Notes under the pieces: generated by a model
Database searches by the model: none
What the model was told of the DNA's origin: nothing
The model's input: the letters and a program-made list of their open reading frames with translations, nothing else
In this document: positions 35,611-48,700 of the stretch, one piece after another
Numbering within the stretch: the first letter of the stretch is position 1
Layout of the letters: each line of letters starts with the position of its first letter
Assembly (NCBI GenBank): GCA_013365325.1
Contig: JABVXV010000093.1
Location: 1 to 64,000, forward strand
DNA length: 64,000 nucleotides
Reading direction: 5' to 3'
Source: Dipetalonema caudispina
Taxonomy: Eukaryota; Nematoda; Chromadorea; Rhabditida; Onchocercidae
Made by a program: the position numbers and the translations under genes

Positions 35611-38131
35611 TGCTGTCTTGAATATCGCGGTCTATTTGATGAAACGATGCGACGGATATATTTGTTTTGAAATGATCTCATGAAAATTATTGTGGGAGTG
35701 TTTTTAGTTATCAATTCGTCTATACTTATTGGAACTCCACCTTTTCGATCCATTAAAGTGCTCCTTTTTTTTTTTATCTCACTTCTCTCTGCATGCTTTT
35801 TTCTTCTCCATCCACCATTGAGTGACACTTTTCCTGAAACTATATAACCTATCGCTTTATTATAATGATCATTTTTACATGCATTTAACTCAAAATTTGT
35901 CCTTCGTTTCACTTTCCTTTCTCATAAATTCGTCATATCACAACTTTTTACAATTCATTGATTGACCAATACCGTTATGCTTCTTCAGCTAATACAGTAA
36001 AAATTAAGTTCATCTAATCGATTAAAGCACAGTTCACATCTTCCTTAGCACTATTAATCAATTAATTATCAACTGAAAAAGGAATCTTTTGTCCTAAAGG
36101 ATTTTTCGTCGACTTTTTTTGAAAGTGAGATGGATAGTTCTGTCGTTTGGTGAGCGATGCATTATATCTATATGGATTCCTTGTTGCCTTTTTCAAATTT
36201 AAACTGAAATAAAAATTATGCTGGAATTTTTATATTCAAAAATTAAGAAACTGTATCATTTAAAAGATGGCAATTTCATCAAAAATTACCACTAAATGGA
36301 AAGTTATTAGCTGAGATTTTCGGTTATTGGTTTGAGATTGAGTTACTGTGTTTGAGCTAATTACAATTACAGTTCGACAAATTTAGTTAAATCAAGCATT
36401 CACGATTGATTTTCATCACTGGTGACTTTACAAGGATTTCGTTTTATAAAAATACTGAAAAAAAATGTTATTTGAAAAAACACATCTAATCGAAGATTAG
36501 TCACAATCACTTCATTGTTAACAAATTAGTCAAAAAAAAAAAAAAAAAAAAATTCGAGCATATCTACCGAATATATAACAGCTTCCATCCCGCATATCGG
36601 TCCTTCCATAAATTCGATACAAAACAGGCACTAACATGAGAATTAAAAACACAAATCATATACAAGTGAGAGAAATGCTTGTAAACAGCAACTATTTCCA
36701 CTGTCCTCGAAACCCGTGACATTCGTCGACTTTGGATTATGAACTACTTCATATTTGCCCACTCGGCGATCAAGGAAAAATTGGACATCGGCAAATTACT
36801 GCCAAAACCTCAAATAATACATCCCGGATCTCTCATAATCCGTACGACAATACTAATCTTTCCAGAATGACCATGCTAGATATTAGCAACACCGCTTTTC
36901 GGCTTATTCTAATTCCTTTCGTCCAAAATTCTTGATTAGATTGCAAGAGCTTTGAGTACCATACAGTAAGAATAAATCTCTCATTAGATACAGTATCAGT
37001 ACATAGAATACCTGTAATATTTAGTCTTTTAAGTTAAGAATTTTTTTTTGTTTTGTTTTTCTTTTTTTTTTTTCTCTGCGCACAAAAAACTTTAGAACTC
37101 ACTCATCATTGCAATTAAAAATTCGAATGCTAAGATGAAGAAGTGTTCCGGGTATGCAGAGGGATTATTGACTATCTCGGTTGATGTGATAAATGTTAGG
37201 TTTTGTTATCTAAAGCTTGCATGTTAGCTTACTTTTTTTTTTTTTTTTTTTTCCGGTGAGGCTGTACTCTAACATATCGTTCTGTTGTTCCATGAATACA
37301 GAATTCTGCACCATCATCAATAAGTGCTAAAGTTGGTGTGTAATCGATACCGGATAAAGTTACCTAATTTCTTGATTAGTGAAATAGCTATTTGGATCTA
37401 TTGTTTTCGTGGAATTATTTCTAATTGTTGAAAAATTGGATTAATTGAATGTTTTTATAAAATAATGCCTGTGTAGTTGATATTGGAAAATATTGTGCTA
37501 ACATCAATGAAAAAAAAAAAGGAAAAAAAATTGATGAATTGAAGCAAAGAAAGAACAAACAGAATTATAATGTCAAACAAAAATAATAGTATTGAATAAT
37601 GGAACGAACTAAAAATTGCATTTTTCTTCTCTATTCTTAATCTTCAACTAACATTAAACCAAATCTTCGATAAGTTTTTCTTAGACATCTTAAAAGCATA
37701 CATATTTAAATTTTCTAAAAAACGATTATTTGCATTTTATAAGTTATGAGACATACATTTCCTTTCTTACTGAAACATGAATTTGAAATTCTTCATATAT
37801 GTAGGAAATAAGATTGGTCCATAAATTTGTAATCACTAAAAATTGATTCATAAAATCAAAAAATTCACTCTGTTATTTCCAAGCCTGAACATGATTAGCT
37901 AATATTTTAATGTGATCATGATAGCTGGAACATTATTATTTCATTTTGATACCTGCGCAAAATCGGTGAGTTCGAATTATGCATTTCATTTATCCATCGT
38001 ATTTTTTTGACTTTATTGCCTGGCCGGTTTCGATGAGGTTGTTATTTTTGTGATATTAGATATGATTTTCCGGATGTTCCGGAGTTCTCATTCTATCAAC
38101 AACCCGAAATTTCTATTTCAGAAACTAATCC
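35611..38131. other. Divergent upstream region of flp-8 and the KIAA0930 homologue
   Basis: The two start codons are 2.5 kb apart and point away from each other, so both promoters lie here. Somewhat GC-richer sequence occurs at 36700-36920. A plus-strand open frame of 67 codons there has no recognised content or acceptor. Poly(A)/poly(T) runs lie at 36533-36551 and 37233-37252. Confidence 0.5.
38110..38131 (+). promoter_or_regulatory. Probable trans-splice acceptor of the KIAA0930 homologue
   Basis: TTTCTATTTCAG ends 11 bases before the ATG at 38132. It matches the nematode 3' splice consensus and has no upstream coding exon that I could find. A cis-spliced noncoding exon remains possible. 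Confidence 0.55.
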
Positions 38132-41100
38132 ATGAATGAAGAATGTGATACGTTGGAGAATACGCTTAAAACATCAACTTCCAATTATTGTACTTCATTT
38201 GATGAACTTCTCAAGAAAATTTCTAATTTGAGGCAAAATCAGCTTACATTTGGTTAGTTTGATTTGTTTTTAACAAATATCCATATTTAAATAAATTACT
38301 TCTCGAGTTCAATCATATGTTCTGAAGTATTAAATATTTCAGTTTATTAAAAAAATGATGTGATTTCATGTGTAATTAAGTAAATAATAGTATTTTAATT
38401 CTTGTTTTGGTAGGCAATGTATGGAACATATTATTTAATGAAGTATTAAGAATACTATAAGTCAAAATAGTTGAAATTAAAAGGGGAAATGAGAGCTAGC
38501 AGAAATGTAAAGCAGATCATAGAGAAATAGTATTGCTATTTCTTTTGCTGGTTTCCGTTGTTTATCTTTCTTCTCAAAAGGATCTAGAAAAACAAGGATG
38601 TCATTCAAATTATTTTTTGTCATAGTTATATGGAAGGATACTAAACGATATAATGAAGAGAAAGTAAAACACCGTTATCATACATGTATACAGAAAAAAG
38701 TGGGATCAAATCTATTATATGAGATTACTTTGGAATCAAAGTAATCTCAGTCATCTTGAGTTGTTGAATGCAAGGTCCAGCAGAAATCAACATTATTTAT
38801 CTCATGTGATTTATTTTTTCGGTTGCAGATAAGGGCTTCGAAGTTATCTCGAATTATGAACGGAAATGGTGTAAACTTTTTGCCGATTTTATTGCTGGAA
38901 GTGCTTATTGTGATGCAAAAAATTGTGCTGCACATAGTGATGATATGCTTTGGTACGTATCTATGCAGCAAATCAGTCGAGACTTTTGCATTGGTCAGGA
39001 AGTAAGTTTCATATCACATGTTCCTTTGTAAAAGTGAGGTTTTTTAATTCTGCTTTATTCATTTATGTATTTTTTAGTCGTTTTTTTGGCTATTAGCATC
39101 TTGTTTTTTTCTGCCAACTACTAATCGAAAAAATCTGCTGGAAGCATGGTAATGGTTATTTCTGAGTCTATATATGTTGCACTTGTGTTATGGGTATAAT
39201 GTTTATTTTAACTTAGGGAAGTCAGCTTCAAGTATACAGACGTCAAAGTCCTAATAAACCGGTGTTCAATGATCCTTCGATAAACTGGGAAGAAACCGTT
39301 TGTCTAAACCTCATCCTTCAACAGGTGCGTTTCATCGGAGTGCTGCACCTACTGCAAAACATTTGATGTTTCTATCTTACAGTTAAAGTTTAGAAGGGAG
39401 TTTCTTTTTGAGGAACAAAGCTGGACTTCGATTGCGATAAGAAAATCTCTGTCTGCATACGGGTATAGAAATTGGTAGTATTTGCTTGCAGCCGATGTTT
39501 TATATTTCTTGTAACTCTATGAAAAGATTGTGAATGATCAGTTTTTAAATTGGTCAATTTTGGAGAAAAATTAATTTTCCAAGATTTGAAGAGATATATT
39601 TCAGTTGGATTTTCAAGTCACTTGTGCTGTTTGTATTAAAACTAGCCCGCAGAACTTGCAAATTTTGCGTAAAAATTGTCAAGTAAGATTTTCATCTGTA
39701 TTTTTTACGTTGCTAGTATATCTGAATTTAAATCTTTTTACAAAGTTTTGTTCTGTAGAAATGTGCGCTGCCACATAATTTCTCTTTATACAGAGTTTTG
39801 TTCTGTGCAATCTAGGGGATAGATGAACAACCAATTTTCAGCGGGTATACCCATCACCAAGTAAACGACGAATGGATAGCAAGGGCGAATGCGAAGAAAT
39901 AACTTATCCAAAAATCTATTTCGCGATAGATGACTTTGAACAGGTTTACTTTTCATTCGACCATTTTCCTAAATTCTCAAGTTTGCTAGTTTTATGGGAT
40001 TCAAAGGATGGATGTCTACTTTTTATTATATTTATGCGTGTTATCCACGTTGATTTCTACATCAGTTTCAGATCTTTAGTGATGTGGTTGTTCGTGATGG
40101 TGAATGCGTTTGCGTTGAATTGGTAGCGAAGGATAGATGCAGAAATTGTGAGGCGGTTGTTTTCCTCGGTTCTATTCGATACGAAGTCTTGAAGCAAGCG
40201 TACGATGCACGAGTATGTTGAAATTTTCCTTTTATATGCTGGTCCCGATTTTATTTCTTAAACGGACTGCCGCATTTTTTGGTCTGTATTTGTTGAATGA
40301 AAAACAAAGTTCAGTTCTATTTTTAGGCATCTTTCTCCTGGCAGTGGGCACAAAAGTTTATCACTCCGAATCAACGACGCCGTGAATTCGTTCGAATGAG
40401 AGGACCACATGGGAAAGGTATGTTGTACTTATTCAATTACTGTAACATTTATATTGTGTTTGCTATAAACTTAAGAATACTTCGCTTAAAATCATATACT
40501 ATATCTACTTGATTCACTGTTATCAGCCGTTGTTAGATTTAAGCAGATGTCGCAGCAAAAAACGATGCAGTTCCATTATGTCAGTTTTTATATTAGCAAT
40601 GTTGTTGTAGGGTATGCAGAAATGGCAGTTATGCGTCTACCAAACTGTGGCTATGAAACTCCTGTGTCTGAGCAATCATTAAATTTTGAAGACGTATGTT
40701 CCTAGTTATTTTCATTTACTGTCAAAAAATTTATTTCTATTTAATTTATTTCTATTTACATATAAATTTGCTGATTTCGAGGATACTTTATTTGGATTTG
40801 CTTCATTTAAACTTCGTTAATTTTCCGTATGTTATAAACCAACTTTTATTTCCTAAAACCATATATTTTAAGCTAGGGCAGTGTGGGATGCGGCGCATGT
40901 CTGACACGAATTTAAGTCATTATCCACAGCGATTAATGGTAACATCTGGATTATCAGATGGGTGTGATGCCAATAGAGGACGACGTTGGCAAAGTGAAAC
41001 GGACACTCTAAATCAGTTCCGTGAAGTTGAAGCTAGTAGTATCGACGATGGTATGGACTTCAATATTGTAGTTCATGGAAATTGAGAGAAATATTGCGTA

Positions 41101-42376
41101 ACTATCATTTCAAATCAAAAGTCGTTTTCTGAGAACATTAGTTTTTTTCGGTTTGTATTTTTGCCAAGCAAATTAATGCATAAATAGTGTTTGATTTCTC
41201 ATCGTTTTCTCCAAGTTTGAGCAAATTTTCGAATAACCTTACTATAAAACTGAAGCAGTTTAGAGACAGAGAAGTCGACGTGTCATTTTGAAACTCTTTA
41301 TAACTTTCGAAGGAAATACCAAATAAATTGTTGGGAAGAGATAAGAAGAAATAATAATTAGAACAAAACTATGAGAATATGCCGGGTAAGCTGGGATATC
41401 CATTTAGCTTCTTCAGTGATGATTTCACAAAAAATACGATTCGTAAAGGTGTGTTGTCATGTGTGATGATTCTTTTCTGTTAAATAGTCCAAACTAGCTT
41501 TCACTCTTCCTGGCTATCAGAATTTGAAATTATGGTGGTGTTACTTGTTTAGATTTTCAATTTAAAAGTGCTGCTGCAGTTCTTTTTTGATACTTTATTC
41601 TGTTAAAGGCTGCTTTTTTGTTGAGGTTCAGTCATTTTTTCAATATTTTATCGATATGATTTTTGGTTCCGGATGCTAATGAACTTCTTCAGTTGACTGA
41701 AAGCAAAAAAGTCCGAAATTTCTGTTCGACTATGTAGCATTCTAAATCTTTGATTTAAAAGAAAAAAAAGTAATCGAGATTGAGGAGTTTAAGAGTTGTA
41801 CGGCAACATATTATTACCAAAAAAGAATGAACATGTTACTATAAGGTAAATATACTACTCCAATGTCAGGATTTAAAATTAAATACTTCCTGCAAAGGAT
41901 GCTATGCTGTAATATTCTGGTCGAATAATTATTAAATATTAATTTAGTCGTTAGTTAAGGAGATGGCAGTGAATTATAATTGTATATGTTTAGTCCTAAA
42001 TGAAGGCATGATAAATCGTCTGTGGTCGGTTCGAGGCTTTGGTCAAGCATGGCATTGGCTTCGAGAGAAGCGGAGAGCTGAAAGCACACCACTGAATGCA
42101 TTCCTGACGTACATCACGCTTCCATGGTCAACAGTCCTTGATGGTTGGTAATCCGATAGTATTTTCAAGAAATTCACTAAATCAAATTCAGTTAGTTACT
42201 GAGAGGAATTAACGGTTTCTTACTTATTTCAGTCGCAGCGAATAAAGTATCGTTTATCAAGCATTTTTTGGATAATTTTGAGAAAAATGGCTATTTTAGA
42301 TTTGCTAATGGAACGGCCTCGCCGACCAATTCTTACTTTTGATCTGGGTAATTTGGAAATGAAGTCTGATCAGTAG
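38132..42376 (+). CDS. KIAA0930 homologue (DUF2045 family), function unknown
   Basis: This is a conserved animal protein of unknown biochemical role. Eleven exons join in phase: 38132-38252, 38829-39001, 39217-39324, 39605-39682, 39842-39943, 40072-40212, 40327-40417, 40611-40693, 40873-41050, 41994-42143 and 42300-42376, giving 433 residues (human about 404). Matches to human KIAA0930, from memory of that sequence, run along the length: DDMLWYV (DDMLFYV), VYRRQSPNK...INWEETVCLNLILQ (DIDWEESVCLNLILQ), VTCAVC, SPSKRRMDSKGE (SPSKHPMDSKGE), ITYPKIYF, VCVELVAKD, GSIRYEVLK (GSIRYEALK), REFVRMRGPHGKG (MEFVRMKGPQGKG), AEMAV, LTYITLP (LTYVTLP) and a C-terminal RRPILTF. The ninth-exon acceptor is ambiguous (40873 or 40882, both in phase). 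Its donor at 41051 was preferred over reading on to a stop at 41085, because the conserved C-terminus then follows. AATAAA at 42488 may be the poly(A) signal. Confidence 0.92.
38721..38748. repeat. Perfect 12-base stem, 4-base loop inverted repeat
   Basis: GAGATTACTTTG and its exact complement are separated by GAAT. The element lies in the first intron of the KIAA0930 homologue, about 80 bases before the second coding exon. Confidence 0.9.
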
Positions 42377-45121
42377 TATTGGTTTTAAAATCTCATATTG
42401 TTTATGGGAGCTTTTATATGTGATTTATATATTGTGAAACATAGTTTGTCTTCTCAGAGTTAACAACGATGTTCTCTATCTTTTGATAATAAATGATACA
42501 TTCTGAGATACCAGATCTCAGATCGCATTTGATTGCGATGTAATCTATGTTGTATATACCGGAAGCTGTTTTTCTACCTTGTAGCACTTCAATTTTTTTC
42601 AAAATATTTTAAAAAATGAAGCCTTTTTGAGTCAAGAGGTTTTAGATTGTAACTTATGAAATTGGCTTTGAACTGCTTTCACTTTTTGAATAAGTGTTGC
42701 GTTTCGTATATGCTGTGCTTTAATCGTAAGGATCTGTTACAGTGTAAATTTATGATCTTCCCTTTTTATGATCTTCCCTTTTGCAACTGAGATATTCATT
42801 TCCATCAGATTTGAGATGATTAGTAATTTGTATATATTTGGAAATCTTTAATCATGAAATGATCCCAACAGTGTGAGTTTCAATACTGCCCCTGGTATTG
42901 CACTTATTGTCTGTTGTATGCTGTGATAGTAGCTTTATCAGTAAGCTCTCATTCCAAATGATTTGATTAGAATTGATACATCTGTTGATATTATTTTCAA
43001 CGGTTTCACTTTCAGTCCATGTGCTTGGAAATCGTTGAAAAATATACGTAGCAGTTATTTTATCGTTCTTAAATATTTTAATGCATTGTGAATGTCTAAC
43101 TCGAGGATTCTGGATAGGTTTGCAAATGTATTTCGATGAACGTGAACACGACTGAATCATCCATATATTAAAACTCATATATTTACTTCTTTTTATTAAA
43201 AATTCTCAAAATCCAATTCCAAGTGGATAGACGGTTTTTGCAGATTCGAATAATTTGATGAAACTTCATATCTCTGTGAATAGGATAAAGGAAGGGATAT
43301 ATTCCGCTATCTTCATGTCCTTCCTCTAATTCTGAATTTTGCTATGTTTGTTTTGGTACTTTTATAACCGTTTTTCTTACATAATGAAGCTATGGAAATT
43401 TATATGTGGTCCATAGACATGCTATGACTCCATCAATAAGATTGTTTGGTTATCAAGCGATTTAAATCTAACTTTAAACTTTAAGTCTCAAAGTTTCCGT
43501 CGCAAAAAAATATGCAGAAGAATTGATAGCTCTTCAATATACTTTTTTTTATATACTTTCGGATTATTTGAACTGGTTCTGGAGAAATGCTAGTCTTGAT
43601 CCAAGAAACATTCGAAATATTTTGAAATAAGTTGGCAAGTATTTTTTAGATCATCAATGTGATGTAAAACGGATCATATCGAAATAGCTATAGAGGTCAA
43701 ATCTACAGGAAAGATAAGGGATATCAATTATAGTCTATCAAATTCTAATTCACAGTAGTTCATACAACTACCGCTACTACAAATAATTTTGCAAGCCTTA
43801 TATGGTGCACCAGTGTTACTCGAATTACGGTAGTTTTACTCAAAATTAAGGCATGTGTTTAATTTACTTCTCTGATTCCTTTTTCCAGTGTAACAATATC
43901 AATTCCTTCCTTGGTGGTTAGGATTCACTAATGTGTAGCGTTTGCTTAATGCATTTACTATGAAGTTTGTTTAACATCAAAAGATTAATGATATAATTAA
44001 ACGAAATTGCAGTATCCTTAGTTTGGAAATTTTGTGGAAGCAACCATAAAATTGTTAAAAAATTGGTAGAATTAGTTACAGAGTGATTTCAAATTTAAAT
44101 TCAAATTATATTCCAGCTAACAATTCGAATCTTTTCGCTATACACAAACGCTTACCGGAATGGTGATTTGTTCTGATGCGGATCAGTTGAATGAAAATGA
44201 TGAATAGAACTTGTTCTAAAATTTAACAAAATTATTGAAACATTCATCACTACTTCATTGTTTCATCTAATATTGACATCCTATGATACTTCCTTCCTGC
44301 ACTCTTGGCTTGAAAGAAACCTGTAATTGTAGAGGTTGAGTTAGATTCGTTATAACAATAATGCTTAAAATAAATGATTGAAATAAAATTCGGCCTAGAA
44401 ATGAAAATTATGATTAGCATTATCATTACCAGAAAAAAAAAAATTTATCGTTTCTACCATACGAATGATTTATCATATTACTAATTATAACAATTTTTTT
44501 TTGTCTTTTGCCTATTCTTTTTCAAATGAATCTTTTTAAAATTTGATTCTAACTATGGTTATAAATTTTTATTCGTGCTAAATTTATAATCTTTGAAACT
44601 TCGAAAAAAAAAAAAAAAAAAAAAAAAGAAAAAAAAGAAAAATGATTTTGAAATGTACACGAATTAATTTGCATGCTGTCCGATTCGAAACGAAAACTAT
44701 GCGATGGTCAAGTTCTTATTTAAGAATTTCCCTATATTTCTCTTTTTATTTTTTTTTCTTTTGTCTTTCGTTTATTTTCTTGCATTCATTGACTTGTAAA
44801 AGAAAAGTGATGAACTTAATGAAAAAACGAAATGTCATTTTTAGGCCATTGAAAGAGTTACCGATACGCACATACATACATTCATATTACACCTAAATAT
44901 TTTTATACAAACATATCTATCTATACATAGATATAGATAAATATCTATATATACAAAAGAAAAACAAAAGGAAAAAAAAAAAAAGAAATTTCAATACAAA
45001 TAGGTGTTTATAAAAGTCGTCAGTGATAAATCTTTCATCCACCATACATTTTGATTTATTCATTCATTTTTCCGAACTCCTGATCAGTCGTATTTTTGCA
45101 TTGTCCCCCTTCTTGACATTT

Positions 45122-45160
<39 letters not shown>

Positions 45161-45768
45161 GAAATACTTGTCTTGTCCTTATTTCTTACTTTATCCAAAT
45201 TCTTTTTTCTTTTTCCCCTCTTCTCCACTCCTCTCTCTCTTCTTCATCCTTTTTTTCCTCCCTCTCCCTCCTCTATATCATCTTCTTATTTTGAATAAAT
45301 ATTTTATTTATTTATTTTTTTTTTTTTTAAAAATTTACCATATCTTTTACTTTCGAACAGTAAAAGTTCAATCAAAATTTTGTTTTCATTAAAAAAAAAG
45401 TCGAGTTTTTCAAATTCTAGAAAATACATCCATTAAACGACAAAATGAAACTTAATTGTCTATAATATTAAATATATCAAATTAAGAATTAGATGGAAAT
45501 TTCAAAATTTTGATTAAAATAATTTTTATTAGACAGCCTAACAAGGCGATGGATTCAAATGATTACTGATTGGTACCGTAATGCTATACATTATCTTCGT
45601 TAGGTTGATTATTTCGTCATATCCAGCAACAGGTTACTATATCAATGGAGGTAATTCTAGTTGTAACATGAAGGAATTTTCATTGAAAAAATTTATTTAA
45701 ATTTAATTATTTAAATTTCTGCGCGCAACAAATTCAGCAGTAATTGATATATATTACAGCAACGTCAA
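42377..45768. other. Intergenic region between the KIAA0930 and vWA genes
   Basis: About 3.4 kb with no supported gene. A 17-base unit (ATGATCTTCCCTTTTT) is tandemly doubled at 42751-42783. A self-complementary TATC/GATA-rich stretch lies at 44910-44955 and poly(A) runs at 44601-44623 and 45127-45156. A plus-strand frame at 45581-45650 looked like a first exon but does not join downstream in phase. Confidence 0.5.
45127..45156. repeat. Poly(A) tract, about 30 bases
   Basis: An uninterrupted A run in noncoding DNA upstream of the vWA gene. It is followed by a C/T-rich tract to about 45290. Confidence 0.95.
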
Positions 45769-48700
45769 ATGATCCAAATTCTACTGACTACTGTTACGCT
45801 AATCACCGTAAGTTGCTGTAAATAATTTGTTTACTTTTTCATAAATGTCTTCCTTCATTCATTTTTCGGCTTTTTTTTTTCTTTTTTCTTTCATGCATTT
45901 TCTTAATAACAAACTTAAATTTATCTTTCCATCTTCTTCAACCCCAATCCTTCAAAATCATTCTTATTTCTTTCCATCACCCCAAAAAAAAAAGCTGTAT
46001 TTCTCAATATGTTGTTGCTTTAAAATAGAATAAAATTTAACGAGTTTTAATAAAATAGTAAAAGGATAAATGAAATGGTATGAGATATAAAATTTAAAAT
46101 CTAAGCTTATTTTGTTATATTTTATCATTTGGCAGCAAATAACAAATACTGATATTTTTACTTGGAAGGATTTTTGCAATTTTTTTTTTTTTGAAATTCA
46201 AATAATACGTTATGAATTCTATCAAAATATTTAGAACAGCTAAATTTGGATCATAAACAGTTAAGTTATTGTTAAATCACTTCATTGATAGGTCTCCAAG
46301 GCACAATATGGTGAAGTGGGACCTCCAGCTCCGGCACCACCAGTAAATTATGCACCGAATCCCAAAGAAATCCCTTATACAAGTGAACCTCCGTATGATT
46401 CGAGACAGGTCATTCAAGGAGGATGTCAACCAACGTTAGCAACACAGACGATTCACTTACCGGAGCACGTAACTTGTGGATTACCGGTGAATGTTCAAAC
46501 AACATCAGTTTCAATTCCAGCAGTGACACAATCAACTATCCGCCAAACAACCAGACAACCGTTTACTCGGGTACCAATAAATTTATCTCTAAAAACATCC
46601 AAATTCCCACCATTTAGGCAATCGTACTATAGCTTCATCATCGCAACCTCAATCATTTTCAACTAGTTCATCATCCACAACAACTACACGTCAAATAACG
46701 CGTCGGCCAATTATCATACAAAATCCTCGGATTAGTTCGACTTCAAGAAAATCTACATCAATCGTGACACAACAGCCGAAAATATCACGTTTCACATAAA
46801 TAACCAGTAAAATAATTCGGAATCAAACGGTATGGCCAACTAATACCTCATTGGCTTCTTGTATGAGATTATATTGATGGAAACTAATTTATTCTGCAGC
46901 AGTAAATGATAGCAAGTGGTACTACTTGATTCTCGGATATTCTAGAATAATTTAAACAAGTTAATTAGTATGCTAATTAAAATATCAAATCTTTTATCCT
47001 GTAAACAATATCATCAAAGAGAGAAGATAAAAACAGACAAATGAATAATCCTTAATATGATGTCAGAAGGAATAAACATATTATTGAACTAATTAAATTC
47101 TAGCTTTTCAGAGTAAAGCATCTAGATCAACTCGCTTACCAACGCCATCTACAATACGAACACAACCGAGTACTACAAGGAGACCGATCCAATCTGCAAG
47201 GGAGCGATTAGGTTATATCAGTTTTTGGCATCAGCAAGCCTATTTATTTATTAAATTATTGCTTGTAAATTGATTTAGAAATCCGGATTAACTACAGAAA
47301 AGTTAGGAAGATATCTTAGCACAGTTGAATTTGAATTTGAATTATAGTAGTTAAACTGAATGATTTCTAGATTTATGATATTTCAATTTTTTAATTCTAA
47401 AAACTTCAATTTATTGAGTAACGTTCAGGTAGAAAAAGAATCAAAGTAAAAATTGAAATAATATGATTAATATCATTTTCTACTTCAGGTTGCGCACCTT
47501 CTGATACGCTTTTTGTGGTAGATTCAACTAGCTCAGTAAAGCAATTCTTTGAAGAACATCGTGCTTACATTATTAAAGTCATCAATTTGATTCTTCCCGA
47601 ATTTGATAATGAAACAAGGATTGGAAGTATTTATACTATTTTCTCCTAAATTCTTTTACCAACAGATTTTTTTGGTAGCTAAAAATTATTGGATACAGAA
47701 AATTATTTTTTTTTATTTTTACAATTTCTATATAAAGAAGTTTACTTCTTAATTTAAAACAAAAATTAATTTCAAAATAATCCCACAAATTTTTTAATTT
47801 AAAAACGACTTCACCTCAGTTCAATTTTTACATCATATGCTTTCAACGCCTGATACACACGCAATAATAATTAAGTTAAATGTATCATGTTTTTGTTTTC
47901 AGTAATTGAATATAGTAGTCCTTTACGACGTCGAGTTAAACTACCATTTGTAGCGCATAAAAATCGAACCGAAATTGTCGAAATTGTTAGAAGTAATCTT
48001 TACACTTTAAAACTTAAATTCCTAAATTTAAACTAAATTAACTGTTGAACACAAAACTTCCCTGAGTTCCATTTCAAAATTCTTAATTTTTCTTTAAAAA
48101 TTTGAATTTTTACCAGATTTTCAATAATTTCTAAAAGAAAGCTTTCAACTTTTGGCAATTTATAAAAAAGCAACTTCTACTAGATCAAACAACGATTTTA
48201 ATCAATTCACAGACAAAAGATAAATTTTAATTTCGCATAAATTTTTAAGTAGTTAATTCTTTTTTGAAGAGTTACCATTCTTTGCCGGTATAACTGCTAC
48301 GGGGGCAGCATTGAAATTAGCTTTGGAGCTAATGCAAAATCGACGTCCCAATGTGCCTACTAATGTTGTCGTCCTTACTGATGGTTTCAGGTGTGGTACA
48401 ACTTTAATGAAATTTGCAAAAAAGAAAATACTTATGAAATTAATTATAATTACGTAAATTTTTTAACTCCTGTTTCGAAAAAAGAAAAAAATTTCAACTT
48501 CAAATTGTTGATTTATTATAGAGGGAAATTGAAAACTATGATGAAATATAAAAAAAAATGAATGAAATTTTGTCAAATCTAACAATTCTCTTCTAAAATA
48601 CTTTGCTTAAGTTTACCAATAAGTTTCAAAATTTTTACAAAAAGAAATGAAAGATATGAATGCCATTTGTACAATTAGATTGAGTAAATATATTCAAAAA

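Noticed and set aside
35607..35912. 101-codon minus-strand open frame upstream of the flp-8 start codon
   Set aside because: It is Lys/Arg-rich with no domain, and its stop lies at the flp-8 ATG in a different frame; it is more likely 5' flank.
36732..36935. 67-codon plus-strand open frame upstream of KIAA0930
   Set aside because: It has no acceptor, no in-phase link to the downstream gene and no recognised content.
41051..41085. Reading the ninth KIAA0930 exon through to the stop at 41085
   Set aside because: This would delete the conserved C-terminus (LTYITLP, RRPILTF), which joins in phase from the GTATGG donor at 41051.
45581..45650. Plus-strand ATG exon with signal-like leader (MLYIIFVRLIISSYPATGYY) before the vWA gene
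   Set aside because: Its donor gives phase 1, which forces a downstream frame that hits a stop in the next exon. The start at 45769 gives a better signal peptide and joins in phase.
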